Shown piece by piece: positions 33,286 to 41,187 of a DNA stretch of 64,000 nt. The first letter of the stretch is position 1, and every line of letters starts with the position of its first letter. Source of the DNA: Nocardioides insulae DSM 17944 (lineage in GTDB: Bacteria; Actinomycetota; Actinomycetes; Propionibacteriales; Nocardioidaceae); the NCBI RefSeq assembly GCF_000422825.1, contig NZ_AUGU01000015.1, positions 68,909 through 132,908 of the forward strand, written 5' to 3'. The notes beneath the pieces are model-generated. The model saw only the letters and a program-made list of their open reading frames with translations, was not told the origin of the DNA and did not search any database. Made by a program: the position numbers and the translations under genes.

Positions 33286-33558
33286 TCATGCGTCCACCGC
33301 CGGACCGGAGGCTGTTGCGGGGTTCGCTCCCCGAGAGGTCGGCGCCTCGGCTCCCGAGGCCGGGGTGTGCTTCGCGGCGGTGAGGCCCAGATAGGACGCC
33401 GCGAATGCGTACACGGCCAGGGTGACGGTGAGCCAGCTGGGTTGGGCGGTGGCTGCGGCGCCGTACCCCACCTGCAGGCCGCCGAGGATGAGGCCGACGG
33501 CGAAGGCGAAGTAGTACATGGTTCGCCGGGCCCCGGGGTGGTTGTCGAGCGGGTTCAT
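33286..33558 (-). CDS. Small two-helix membrane protein, hypothetical
   Basis: 90 aa, not recognised. Two membrane helices are evident: YYFAFAVGLILGGLQVGYGAA and WLTVTLAVYAFAASYLGL. The C-terminal 30 residues are Pro/Ala/Ser-rich and likely disordered. A good ribosome site (CAGGAGTCTCC) precedes the ATG at 33558; the longer frame upstream runs through the tRNA-His gene and is discarded. It sits between tRNA-His and the MarR-GNAT gene, all on the minus strand, with its own probable promoter beyond the tRNA terminator. Confidence 0.65.
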   Translation of the reverse strand: MNPLDNHPGARRTMYYFAFAVGLILGGLQVGYGAAATAQPSWLTVTLAVYAFAASYLGLTAAKHTPASGAEAPTSRGANPATASGPAVDA

Positions 33559-33720
33559 GGAGACTCCTGGGAGATGGTTCCGAATGGTCCAGCGCGATCG
33601 CGCCTGAGTGTCCTGGGCGTGAACGCGGACCGATATGAGGACAGGAGCGAGGTCGGGGCCGCGGCGGACATCCCAGCGAGGGGAAGTTCGCGCGGCCCTC
33701 GATGCCCGGGTACGACAGAA

Positions 33721-33742
33721 CCCCCGGCCGATCGGCCGGGGG
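33721..33742 (-). terminator. Terminator of tRNA-His
   Basis: Perfect 22-bp GC-rich palindrome beginning CCCCCGGCCG, 12 nt after the tRNA-His 3' end on the minus strand, followed by TTCTGT. Confidence 0.75.
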
Positions 33743-33753
33743 TTCTGGAACGG

Positions 33754-33827
33754 GGCGATTGACGGGACTTGAACCCGCGGCCACCTGGACCACAACCAGG
33801 TGCTCTACCAACTGAGCTACAACCGCC
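33754..33827 (-). tRNA. tRNA-His (anticodon GTG)
   Basis: GCGGTTG pairs with CAATCGC, and the extra G at -1 faces C73, the hallmark of tRNA-His. Anticodon stem CTGGT/ACCAG-type pairing encloses TTGTGGT with anticodon GTG. D-arm and T-arm (CGGGTTCAAGTCCCG) are complete. CCA is not encoded. A TACACT -10 box lies upstream (33867-33862, minus strand). Confidence 0.95.
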
Positions 33828-33917
33828 ATGACTCGCACGTCGTGCATGCGATCCGGGGAAGAGTGTAGGGGAAGCACCGGCCCGACCGGGAATCGGGGGG
33901 CCGTCATCCGCCGCGGG

Positions 33918-34562
33918 TCAGGCGGACGGGCGATCGGACCCCTCGTGGAGTCCGGTCAGTGACCCGCCGTGCCGCTGTGCGACTGCCTTGGCAGTAACGC
34001 TGTCGGGCCCGGGCGAGGGGACGAAGACGGCCTCCCGGTAGTAGCGAAGCTCCTCGATGCTCTCCTGGATGTCGGCGAGCGCGCGGTGGTTACCGCGCTT
34101 GGGTGGCGACTGGTAGTAGGCCCGCGGGAACCACCGCCGCGCCAACTCCTTGATGGAGGAGACATCGACGATCCGGTAGTGCAGGAACGCATCGAGCGTG
34201 TGCATGTCGCGGGCGAGGAAGGCCCGGTCGGTGGCCACGGTGTTGCCCGCCAAAGGTGGGCGCGAGCCGGTGGGGCAGTGCTCGTGCAGATAGGACAGCA
34301 CCTGCTCCTCGGCCTCGCTGAGGCTGACCCCGGCGTCCAGTTCCTCGAGCAGCCCGGAGGTGGTGTGCATCGTTCGGACGAGCTCGATCATCTGCTCCAG
34401 CGCGGCCGCGGGCGGCTTGATGACCAGGTCGACCCCGTCGCCCAGCACGTTCAACTCGTAGTCGGTGACCAGCGCTGCGACCTCGATCAGGGCGTCGGCG
34501 CCCAGGTCGAGTCCGGTCATCTCGCAGTCGATCCAGACCAGGCGGTCGGTGGTGGCAGACAC
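33918..34562 (-). CDS. orn: Oligoribonuclease
   Basis: 214 aa DEDDh 3'-5' exonuclease that degrades di- to pentanucleotides, including pGpG from cyclic di-GMP turnover, and is usually essential in actinobacteria. Motif I is [13 protein letters not shown] (Asp, Glu), motif II is [16 protein letters not shown] (Asp), and motif III is [18 protein letters not shown] (His, Asp). The short C-terminal extension after RYYREAVF is slightly longer than in E. coli. The GTG at 34562 is preceded by TAGGGT at 6 nt, so the mRNA is leaderless. It is divergent from the beta-lactamase. Confidence 0.97.
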   Translation of the reverse strand: MSATTDRLVWIDCEMTGLDLGADALIEVAALVTDYELNVLGDGVDLVIKPPAAALEQMIELVRTMHTTSGLLEELDAGVSLSEAEEQVLSYLHEHCPTGSRPPLAGNTVATDRAFLARDMHTLDAFLHYRIVDVSSIKELARRWFPRAYYQSPPKRGNHRALADIQESIEELRYYREAVFVPSPGPDSVTAKAVAQRHGGSLTGLHEGSDRPSA

Positions 34563-34733
34563 GCCTGAACCCTACGCCGAGCGGGCCCCGGCCGATCCGC
34601 GGGAAGGGGTCACGCAGCCCAGCGGGGCGCCGGGCACTGCTTGGCCGGAGCGCCCGATCGTCGTCTCCGGGGCCCGGTGGTCGCGCTTCCTCCCACCCCG
34701 TCCACAACCTCTGCCGACTCGCGGCCGGGCTCG

Positions 34734-34762
34734 TTGACTCGCGTCGGAGGTTTGTCCAGGAT
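34734..34762 (+). promoter_or_regulatory. Probable promoter of the beta-lactamase gene
   Basis: TTGACT (34734-34739) and CAGGAT (34757-34762) with a 17-nt spacer, about 85-90 nt before the bla start. No regulator gene of BlaI/AmpR type is adjacent. The rest of the 291-bp orn-bla gap shows nothing clear. Confidence 0.5.
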
Positions 34763-34853
34763 CGCCGTCGTGTGCGCGTCCGGCCGGTCGGCGCCCGGGT
34801 GCGACCCTCCGGCTCGCGTGCATGAACCCATGCCTACTTCCGAGGGGATCACG

Positions 34854-35756
34854 ATGAGTTCCAGCCAGCACCGTCCCGTGTCCAGACGCCAGATCCTCGC
34901 CGCCGGAGCGGCGGCGGCGACGGTGGCTTCCGTGGGCATCCCACCAGCGGTGGCCGGGTCCGCACCGCCGGTGAGCTCCCATCCCGCGGTCGGCGACCTC
35001 GAGGCCCGCACCGGGGCCCGGATCGGGCTCTCGGCACGCAACCTGCGCACCGGCAGCGGCCTCGCCCACCGGGTCGATGAGCGCTTCCCGCTCTGCTCCA
35101 CCTTCAAGCCGCTCGTGGCAGCGGCCCTGCTGAGCCGGCGGGTCGACCTGGACGAACTGATCCGCTACCGGAGCAGCGACCTCGTCGACTACTCCCCGGT
35201 GACCGGGGAACGCCGAGCGATGACGGTGGGTGAGCTGGCCGACGCGGCGATCCGGTACAGCGACAACACGGCCGGCAACCTCCTGCTCCGCCGGCTCGGG
35301 GGGAACCGGGGGCCGGCGGCGCTCACGGCGTACCTGCGCAGCGTGGGGGACGACGTCACCCGGCTGGACCGGTGGGAGACCGAACTGAACGAGGGCACGC
35401 CCGGGGACCCGCGTGACACCACGACGCCTCGGGCCCTGGCCGCGACGTACCACCGGCTGCTGGTGGGCTCCGTGCTGCCCTCCAGGGACCGGTGGGTCCT
35501 CACCGGCTGGATGCAGTCCAACACCACCAGCGTCGCGAAGTTCCGGGCCGGGCTGCCGACCGGATGGTGGTGCGCGGACAAGACCGGCGGAGGTGCCTAC
35601 GGCACCCAGAACGACGCCGGCCTGATCACCGCTCCGGACGGCACGCGGATCGGTTTCACGATCCTCACCCGGGCCTCGATGACCGACCCCGACGCGGTCG
35701 GCGATCCCACCCTCATGCGGTCGCTCGCAGAGCTCCTCGTCGCTGAACTCGGGTGA
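34854..35756 (+). CDS. bla: Class A beta-lactamase, Tat-exported
   Basis: 300 aa. The N terminus has a twin-arginine signal (SRRQILAAGAAAATVA) with probable cleavage around residues 34-45. All class A active-site motifs are intact: STFK (Ser82), SDN (136-138), the omega-loop Glu as RWETELN (Glu175) and KTG (243-245). It should hydrolyse penicillins and possibly cephalosporins; a Cys directly precedes the active Ser (CSTFK). The ATG at 34854 follows GAGGGG at 7 nt, and an upstream in-frame ATG would disrupt the Tat signal. It is a chromosomal gene with no mobile-element traces nearby. Confidence 0.95.
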   Translation: MSSSQHRPVSRRQILAAGAAAATVASVGIPPAVAGSAPPVSSHPAVGDLEARTGARIGLSARNLRTGSGLAHRVDERFPLCSTFKPLVAAALLSRRVDLDELIRYRSSDLVDYSPVTGERRAMTVGELADAAIRYSDNTAGNLLLRRLGGNRGPAALTAYLRSVGDDVTRLDRWETELNEGTPGDPRDTTTPRALAATYHRLLVGSVLPSRDRWVLTGWMQSNTTSVAKFRAGLPTGWWCADKTGGGAYGTQNDAGLITAPDGTRIGFTILTRASMTDPDAVGDPTLMRSLAELLVAELG

Positions 35757-35805
35757 GCCGGCGGCGAGCCGGGCGAGCCCATCGGTCGCCCGGCCCGCCT
35801 CGGCC

Positions 35806-36381
35806 CTACCGGGCGTCGGTGTCGGAACGCCGGCGAGGGATCCACCTCGAGGCCGGGTCGACGGCCCGGCCGGCGGTGAGCAGGACCCCGAGGCACACGA
35901 GCGCCATCCACAACGAGTTCAGCGGCGCGAGGAACATGATCGGGAGGAACAGGGCGAGGCCGACGCCGGTCGGCCACGGCCAGATCCGCCTGCTTCCCAG
36001 GACACCCGCGGCGACGGTCCCGATGAGGGTGGGCAGCACCGAGAGGACGAAGAGCCAGTCCGCCGGTTCGGCCCCGACGACCGGGACGCCGATCATGGTG
36101 AGACCGGCGATGGTCAGGCCGACCGGTCCCGACCACCACAGCAGGGCCCGCCAGCCGGTGACGGGCACGGTGGCCGCGAGCGCGACGGCAAGTGCGAGGA
36201 AGGCGAGGGCGGCGGTCAGCTCGGAGGCGAGGCCGAGTCCGGTGGTGTGGTCCTCCACATCGCCGAACCCGATGCCGACGTTGGCGAACAGGACGCCGGC
36301 CGCGACTCCCGCGGCGGTTCGGGTACGCCGGATGCCGGCGTCGGTGGAGGAGGGGTGCTCGGCACGAACGGTGGTCGACAT
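35806..36381 (-). CDS. Multi-pass membrane protein, hypothetical
   Basis: 191 aa with about five or six hydrophobic helices (TAAGVAAGVLFANVGIGFG, LTAALAFLALAVALAATVPV, ALLWWSGPVGLTIAGLTMIGV, WLFVLSVLPTLIGTVAAGVL, GVGLALFLPIMFLAPLNSLWMALVCLGVLL) and no recognised domain. The ATG at 36381 has AGGAG 7 nt upstream. It is divergent from the two-component system, with a palindrome in the shared region, so it may be a target of that regulator (inference). It is convergent with the beta-lactamase, with 49 bp between stops. Confidence 0.7.
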   Translation of the reverse strand: MSTTVRAEHPSSTDAGIRRTRTAAGVAAGVLFANVGIGFGDVEDHTTGLGLASELTAALAFLALAVALAATVPVTGWRALLWWSGPVGLTIAGLTMIGVPVVGAEPADWLFVLSVLPTLIGTVAAGVLGSRRIWPWPTGVGLALFLPIMFLAPLNSLWMALVCLGVLLTAGRAVDPASRWIPRRRSDTDAR

Positions 36382-36473
36382 GACGGCTCCTGGTCGGACG
36401 GGACGCCGATTGCGTCCGGTCACTCGACGCTAGGGACGACCGCTGGTCGCGACCTCTCCCGCATGATCGGAGT

Positions 36474-36495
36474 TCCTCTGTCGCCAGACAGAGGA
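36474..36495. promoter_or_regulatory. Palindrome, candidate response-regulator operator
   Basis: Perfect 9-base arms TCCTCTGTC and GACAGAGGA separated by GCCA, in the region between the divergent membrane-protein and histidine-kinase genes and ending 10 nt before the kinase start. Autoregulatory binding by the NarL-type regulator is plausible. Confidence 0.55.
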
Positions 36496-36505
36496 CGCCG
36501 AGCCG

Positions 36506-37654
36506 GTGCGGTCCCTACGATCGACGGGTGCCCCGGCTCACTCGTCCCCCTGGCTGGCCGATGCGCTGCTGGCCGATCTGCTGCTGGGCGTCGTGCTGGC
36601 AGTGGTCGCCGAGGTCGAGTTGGCCCTGCTCGACCCCACCCAGGTCGACGGCTCCCTGGTCGTCCACCAGGTGATGATCCTGCTGATCGTTCCGGCGACG
36701 GCGATCCGCCGGGTGTGGCCGCTCGGGTCGATCGTGGTGAGCTCGCTCGGCTTCGCCGTGGAGCCGTTGGCCGGCACCGCGCCGACCGCGACCCCGTTCC
36801 TGGTCCTGCTGTTCCTGCTCGGCTCGCTCGGTTGGTACGCCGGGACACGCACCGGCGCGCTCGGCGTCGTGCTCGTCCTGGTGGGCGGCCTCGGTCACGA
36901 CGTCTGGTCGGGCGACGTCCGGGCGGCCGACGCGGTCGTCAACATCGCCATCATCGTCGCCGCGTGGGGAGCGCTGCATCTCCTGCGACGGATGAGCGAC
37001 CGCCGGGTCGCCGCCGAGCTGGACGCCGACCGACGGGCCCGCGCTGCCGTCGAGGAGGAGCGCACCCGCATCGCCCAGGATCTGCACGACTCGCTGGCGC
37101 ACGCGCTCACGCTGATCACCCTGCAGGCGGGGAGTGCTCGGGAGCGGGCCGAGCAGGCCCTGGTCGCCGACTCCCTGGCGTCGATCGAGCGAACCGGTCG
37201 CGAGGCGATCGCGGACATGCACCGGTTCCTGGGCCTGTTGGGACCCCGGGAGGGTGAGGCCCCGGGCCTCGCGCATCTGCCCGACCTGGCCGCGAGCGTG
37301 CGCGGGGGCGGCCTCGCCGTGGATCTGGTGGTCGAGCCGCCGGTGGCCGAGTGCGACATCCCCGCGAGCGTGTCGACCACCGTGTATCGGATCGTGCAGG
37401 AGGCACTCACCAATGTGGTGCGGCACAGCGACGCCCGCGTCGCGAAGGTGCGGGTGTGCCGGGCGGCGGACGACCTCGTGACCGTCGTCGCCGACGACGG
37501 TCACCGCCGGACCCCGCGCACCGCGGGCTCGGGTCGCGGACTCGACGGTCTGCGGCGCCGGGTCATGCTCTTCGACGGATCGCTGGCCGCGGGGGAGACC
37601 TCCGACGGCTGGCGGGTCGAGGCGCGGATCCCGCTCGTGGCGGGCCGGCCGTGA
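36506..37654 (+). CDS. Sensor histidine kinase (NarX/DesK-like)
   Basis: 382 aa. About five N-terminal membrane helices (LLADLLLGVVLAVVAEVELALL, VMILLIVPATAIRRVW, TPFLVLLFLLGSLGWYAG, others) form the sensor. The HisKA_3 dimerisation motif is RTRIAQDLHDSLAHALTLITLQ with His the phospho-acceptor. The HATPase module has IVQEALTNVVRHSDA and the G-rich GSGRGLDGLRRRV. The GTG at 36506 is the only plausible in-frame start before the first helix; a TACGAT box further downstream fits an out-of-frame GTG and is ignored. The stop overlaps the response regulator start (GTGA). Signal unknown, possibly membrane or envelope state. Confidence 0.9.
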   Translation: MRSLRSTGAPAHSSPWLADALLADLLLGVVLAVVAEVELALLDPTQVDGSLVVHQVMILLIVPATAIRRVWPLGSIVVSSLGFAVEPLAGTAPTATPFLVLLFLLGSLGWYAGTRTGALGVVLVLVGGLGHDVWSGDVRAADAVVNIAIIVAAWGALHLLRRMSDRRVAAELDADRRARAAVEEERTRIAQDLHDSLAHALTLITLQAGSARERAEQALVADSLASIERTGREAIADMHRFLGLLGPREGEAPGLAHLPDLAASVRGGGLAVDLVVEPPVAECDIPASVSTTVYRIVQEALTNVVRHSDARVAKVRVCRAADDLVTVVADDGHRRTPRTAGSGRGLDGLRRRVMLFDGSLAAGETSDGWRVEARIPLVAGRP

Positions 37655-38307
37655 CGGCGCGCGTCGTCATCGCCGACGACGAACCACTGGTCCGCCAAGG
37701 ACTCCGGATGGTGCTGGGGCTCGACCCGGAGTTGGAAATCGTCGCCGAGGCTGAGGACGGGGTCGCGGCGCTCGCGGCGATCACCGAGCACCGGCCCGAT
37801 CTGGCCCTGCTCGACATCCGGATGCCGCGTCTGGACGGGATCGAGACCACCAGGCGACTGGTCGCCGATCCGGTGACCGCCGACGTGCGGGTCCTCGTGC
37901 TCACCACCTTCGCCGATGACGACCTGATCGTCGCGGCGCTACGGGCGGGCGCGTCGGGCTACCTGCTGAAGTCGATGCCGCCGGAGCATCTCCGCCGCGC
38001 GTTGCGGCAGGCCCTGGACGGACAGACCGCACTCGCTCCGACCCTGGTGGACCGACTGGTGCGTGAGTACGCCGAGCGGTGGGCGCCCCGCGCGCCCGCG
38101 CTGGACAGGCTCACGCCCCGCGAGACCGAGGTTCTGGTCGAGGTCGCAGGGGGGCTCAGCAACCAGGAGATCGCGCGCAAGCTCTTCCTCGGCGAGGGAA
38201 CGGTGAAGACCCACGTCGCCGCGGTCCTGCACAAGCTCGGCCTGCGTGATCGCACTCAGGCCGCGGTGGCGGCCTACGAGCTCGGGCTGGTGCGGCCGGG
38301 CCGCTGA
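37651..38307 (+). CDS. NarL/FixJ-family response regulator
   Basis: 218 aa. Receiver domain at about 1-120: ARVVIADDEPLVRQGLRMVL (acidic pocket DD), LALLDIRMPRLDG (phospho-acceptor Asp) and LKSMPPEHL (Lys). The C-terminal LuxR-type helix-turn-helix is LTPRETEVLVEVAGGLSNQEIARKLFLGEGTVKTHVAAVLHKLGLRDRTQAAV. The GTG overlaps the kinase stop by four bases, so stoichiometric coupling is expected. The palindrome at 36474-36495 is a candidate target. Confidence 0.95.
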   Translation: MTARVVIADDEPLVRQGLRMVLGLDPELEIVAEAEDGVAALAAITEHRPDLALLDIRMPRLDGIETTRRLVADPVTADVRVLVLTTFADDDLIVAALRAGASGYLLKSMPPEHLRRALRQALDGQTALAPTLVDRLVREYAERWAPRAPALDRLTPRETEVLVEVAGGLSNQEIARKLFLGEGTVKTHVAAVLHKLGLRDRTQAAVAAYELGLVRPGR

Positions 38308-38400
38308 GCCCGCCCTCCGTCGAGAACTCTGCCCTCTGCCGCGCGAGCGTAGTGATGTAGGGCACTATCTGCCTGTGCAACCGTCGAGGAGGAGATTGGC

Positions 38401-38901
38401 ATGAAGCTGTCCGATGCGCCGACCACCCGCGCGGAGATCGAGATCGAGGCCTCGGCCGAGACGGTGTGGCGAATCGTCACCGACCTCCAGACGCCGGCAT
38501 TGAGCAGCCCCGAGTTCAAGGGCGCCGAGTGGCTCGACGGTGCCGGTGAACCCGCTGTCGGCGCCCGGTTCACCGGCCGCAACGCCCACCCGGCGATCGG
38601 TTCGTGGGAGACGACGTGTGTGGTGAGCATCGCCGAGGAGCCGCGTGAGTTCGCCTATGTCGTCGGCGATCTCGAGACCCCCAGCGCCGTGTGGCGCTAT
38701 CTCATCGAACCGATCGACCGCGGCGGCGTCCTGCTGCGGCAGATCGCCCAGATCGGCCCGGGGCCCTCGGGTCTCACCCCGGCGATCGAACGGATGCCGG
38801 AGAAGGAGGACCGGATCGTCGAGCGCCGGCTCCAGGAGCACCAGGGTGCGATCACCGCGAACCTGGCGCAGATCAAGCGGCTCGCGGAGGGCGGGGAGTA
38901 G
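38401..38901 (+). CDS. SRPBCC (START/Bet v1-like) family protein
   Basis: 166 aa helix-grip protein. The N terminus TTRAEIEIEASAETVWRIVTDLQTP is typical of polyketide-cyclase/SRPBCC proteins, which bind hydrophobic ligands in a cavity. YVVGDLETPSAVWRYLIEPIDRGGVLLRQIAQIGPG and a long C-terminal helix (DRIVERRLQEHQGAITANLAQIKRLAE) complete the fold. GAGGAGGAG precedes the ATG. Only 3 nt separate its stop from the LLM-class oxidoreductase gene, so the two form an operon and may act on the same ligand. Confidence 0.85.
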   Translation: MKLSDAPTTRAEIEIEASAETVWRIVTDLQTPALSSPEFKGAEWLDGAGEPAVGARFTGRNAHPAIGSWETTCVVSIAEEPREFAYVVGDLETPSAVWRYLIEPIDRGGVLLRQIAQIGPGPSGLTPAIERMPEKEDRIVERRLQEHQGAITANLAQIKRLAEGGE

Positions 38902-38904
38902 AGG

Positions 38905-39933
38905 ATGAGGATCGGGATCAACGTCGCGCCGCACACTCCCGAGGGACTCAGGCTGGCCCTGGAGGCGGACGCGATGGGCGTCGATTCGCTGTGGACCGCA
39001 GAGGCGTGGGGGTACGACGCGCTCACCCCGCTGGCGATGCTGGCGGGTCGCACCCGGCGCGCTCGGCTGATCAGCGGTATCGCGCAGCTGGGGGCTCGCA
39101 CCCCCGCGATGCTCGCGATGTCGGCGATGTCGATGCAGGAGCTGAGTCAAGGACGGTTCGTCCTCGGCCTGGGCGTCAGCGGCCCGCAGGTGATCGAGGG
39201 TTGGCACGGCGTCCCGTTCAGCAGGCCACTGCAACGCACCCGCGAGACGATCGAGATCATCCGGCTGATCTGCCGCGGGGAACGGTCGGTGTACGAGGGG
39301 CAGAGCTACCAGCTTCCGCTGCCGGGCGGGGAGGGCAAGGGCATCCGCTCGATGGCCCCCACGCCGGTGCACGTCCCGATCTGGCTGGCGGCCCTCGGCC
39401 CGGCCAACCTCCGCCTGACCGGTGAGCTGGCCGACGGTTGGATCGGCAACTCGTTCATGCCCGGCACCGCCGGTGAGGTGTTGGTCGCCCCCATCGCCGA
39501 GGGAGCCACGAAGAGCGGCCGCGCCCTCGAGGACCTCGAGCTCGCGGTCGCGGTCTCCCTCGAACTGGGGGAGGAGTCGCAGGTGGACGCCCTGGCCCGC
39601 AAGCATGCCGGCGGCTACGCGTTCACCTTCGGAGCGATGGGCAGCTCCCGGACGAACTTCTACAGCGCCGCCTTCGAGCGGCAGGGCTTCAGCGAACAGA
39701 TCGCGCGGGTGCACGACCTGTGGCAGGCAGGTGACCGCGAGGGAGCGGCCGCCGCGGTGCCTGCGGAGATCGGGCTCGGGACGAACCTGATCGGCACCGA
39801 GCAGATGGTCGCCGATCAGCTCGCGGCGTACGCCGCCGCCGGGGTCGGGCTGCTACGGGTCACCCTCGTCGGCGACTCGACCGACCAGCAGCTGCGGGCC
39901 CTGGAGCGTCTCCTGGAGCTGGCGGCTCGGTAG
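38905..39933 (+). CDS. LLM-class F420-dependent oxidoreductase
   Basis: 342 aa luciferase-like TIM barrel. MRIGINVAPHTPEGLRLALEADAMGVDSLWTAEAWGYDAL, RTRRARLISGIAQLGARTPAMLAMSAMSMQELSQGRFVLGLGVSGPQVIEGWHG and VPIWLAALGPANLRLTGELADGWIGN match the deazaflavin (F420)-dependent subgroup rather than FMN luciferases, typical of actinobacteria. The reaction could be reduction or oxidation of an unsaturated lipid, sugar or drug. It is translated 3 nt after the SRPBCC gene. The substrate cannot be deduced. Confidence 0.9.
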   Translation: MRIGINVAPHTPEGLRLALEADAMGVDSLWTAEAWGYDALTPLAMLAGRTRRARLISGIAQLGARTPAMLAMSAMSMQELSQGRFVLGLGVSGPQVIEGWHGVPFSRPLQRTRETIEIIRLICRGERSVYEGQSYQLPLPGGEGKGIRSMAPTPVHVPIWLAALGPANLRLTGELADGWIGNSFMPGTAGEVLVAPIAEGATKSGRALEDLELAVAVSLELGEESQVDALARKHAGGYAFTFGAMGSSRTNFYSAAFERQGFSEQIARVHDLWQAGDREGAAAAVPAEIGLGTNLIGTEQMVADQLAAYAAAGVGLLRVTLVGDSTDQQLRALERLLELAAR

Positions 39934-39965
39934 GCGGCTTGGACCGCTCCACTAGCGTGATGCTC

Positions 39966-40460
39966 GTGGATGGATCGGGTCGCAGGGGCGACTATCAGCC
40001 CTGGATCGGCCTGGTCGCACGTCTGGTCGTCGGTGTCGTCTGGATCTGGGCCGGCGCCACCAAGGTGACCGAGCCGGTCGCCAGCGTGCAGGCGGTGCGG
40101 GCCTATCAGCTCCTGCCCGGCGAGCTGGCCGAGGTGGTGGGTCGGCTGCTGCCGGCGGTCGAGCTGGTCCTCGGTCTCGCGCTCGTGCTCGGCGTCCTCA
40201 CCCGTCTCTCGGCGGTGCTCTCCGGGCTGCTGTTCGTGGCCTTCATCATCGGGATCGCCTCGGCGTGGGCCCGCGGCCTGGAGATCGACTGCGGGTGTTT
40301 CGGCGGCGGCGGTTACGACCCAGACGCCGCGTTCAAGTACCCCTGGGAGATCGCCCGCGACGTCCTCTTCCTCGCCCTGTCCGCCTATCTGGTCGTGTGG
40401 CCGCGGTCCAAGTGGGCCCTCGACTCGGTTTTGTTCCGCCGTACCTCCACGGGAGAATGA
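39966..40460 (+). CDS. MauE/DoxX-family membrane protein
   Basis: 164 aa with four helices: LVARLVVGVVWIWAGATKV, LLPAVELVLGLALVLGVL, LSAVLSGLLFVAFIIGIASAWA and DVLFLALSAYLVVW. Between helices three and four lies IDCGCFGGG, the conserved Cys-Gly-Cys-Phe motif of MauE-like redox membrane proteins (related to the helical DoxX/VKOR-like group). GTG 39966 is chosen because TAGCGT ends 7 nt upstream (leaderless); TTG and ATG starts further upstream lack such support. It is followed after 4 nt by a DsbA-like thioredoxin gene, so it may supply oxidising power for disulfide formation (inference). Confidence 0.85.
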   Translation: MDGSGRRGDYQPWIGLVARLVVGVVWIWAGATKVTEPVASVQAVRAYQLLPGELAEVVGRLLPAVELVLGLALVLGVLTRLSAVLSGLLFVAFIIGIASAWARGLEIDCGCFGGGGYDPDAAFKYPWEIARDVLFLALSAYLVVWPRSKWALDSVLFRRTSTGE

Positions 40461-40464
40461 GCAC

Positions 40465-41187
40465 GTGTCCAAGAAGTCCGACGCCCGGGCCGCCAAGGCC
40501 GCAGCCGCGCTCAAGGAGCAGCAGCGGCGCGAGCGCCGCCGTAATCTCAGTGTCGCCGCGATCGTCGTGGTGGTCCTGATCGCGATCATCGGAGCGGTCT
40601 ACCTCTCGACCTCGATCGGCGGTGACGACGAGGTCGACGCGAAGGCTGCGACCGGGGAGCACGCGCTGGTGATCGGCCCGGAGACCGCGCCGCACACCAT
40701 GGTCATCTACGAGGACTTCCTGTGCCCCTACTGCGGTGAGTTGGAGCGTTCCTCGCACGAGGAGTTCAGCCAGCTCGCCGAGGACGGCAAGGTCCGGATC
40801 GAATACCGGCCCTTCAACCTGCTCACCGACTTCGATTACTCGATGGACGCGCTGGAGGTCTTCGGGGCGGTCATGCTGACCGCCGACGCCGACGTGGCCG
40901 CCGCCTTCCACACCCAGCTGTTCGAGGACCAGCCCAGCGAGTCCGCCAGCAGCTTCCCGTCCACCGACGACCTGGTCGATGAGGCCGTCGACGCGGGCGC
41001 CGACCGGGACGCCGTCGAGGACGCGCTGGACAGCGACCAGGCGATGGACTGGGCCAAGGCCGCCACCGAGGAGGCCGCCGACGCCGGCGTCCAGGGCACC
41101 CCGACCGTGCTTCTCGACGGCGAGCAGTTCACCGACTTCCGCACCATCGACGAGATGGTCACCAACCTGGTCGACGCGGTCAAGTAG
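40465..41187 (+). CDS. DsbA-like membrane-anchored thiol oxidoreductase
   Basis: 240 aa. A basic cytoplasmic head (RRERRRN), one signal-anchor helix (LSVAAIVVVVLIAIIGAVYL, about 29-48) and an extracytoplasmic thioredoxin/DsbA domain. The active site is FLCPYCGELE (Cys87/Cys90) and the cis-Pro loop is GVQGTPTVLLDG. An alpha-helical insert separates them, as in DsbA_4-type proteins. Probable role: disulfide formation or isomerisation in exported proteins. The start is a GTG with a CACG spacer 4 nt after the MauE-like stop. The stop overlaps the next start by one base. Confidence 0.9.
   Translation: MSKKSDARAAKAAAALKEQQRRERRRNLSVAAIVVVVLIAIIGAVYLSTSIGGDDEVDAKAATGEHALVIGPETAPHTMVIYEDFLCPYCGELERSSHEEFSQLAEDGKVRIEYRPFNLLTDFDYSMDALEVFGAVMLTADADVAAAFHTQLFEDQPSESASSFPSTDDLVDEAVDAGADRDAVEDALDSDQAMDWAKAATEEAADAGVQGTPTVLLDGEQFTDFRTIDEMVTNLVDAVK

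Noticed and set aside
34854..35756. Beta-lactamase as recently acquired on a mobile element
   Set aside because: No insertion sequence, integrase or composition shift flanks it, and codon use matches neighbours.
36528..37257. Leaderless start at GTG 36528 after TACGAT
   Set aside because: That GTG is out of frame with the histidine kinase and opens a shadow frame; the kinase frame starts at 36506.
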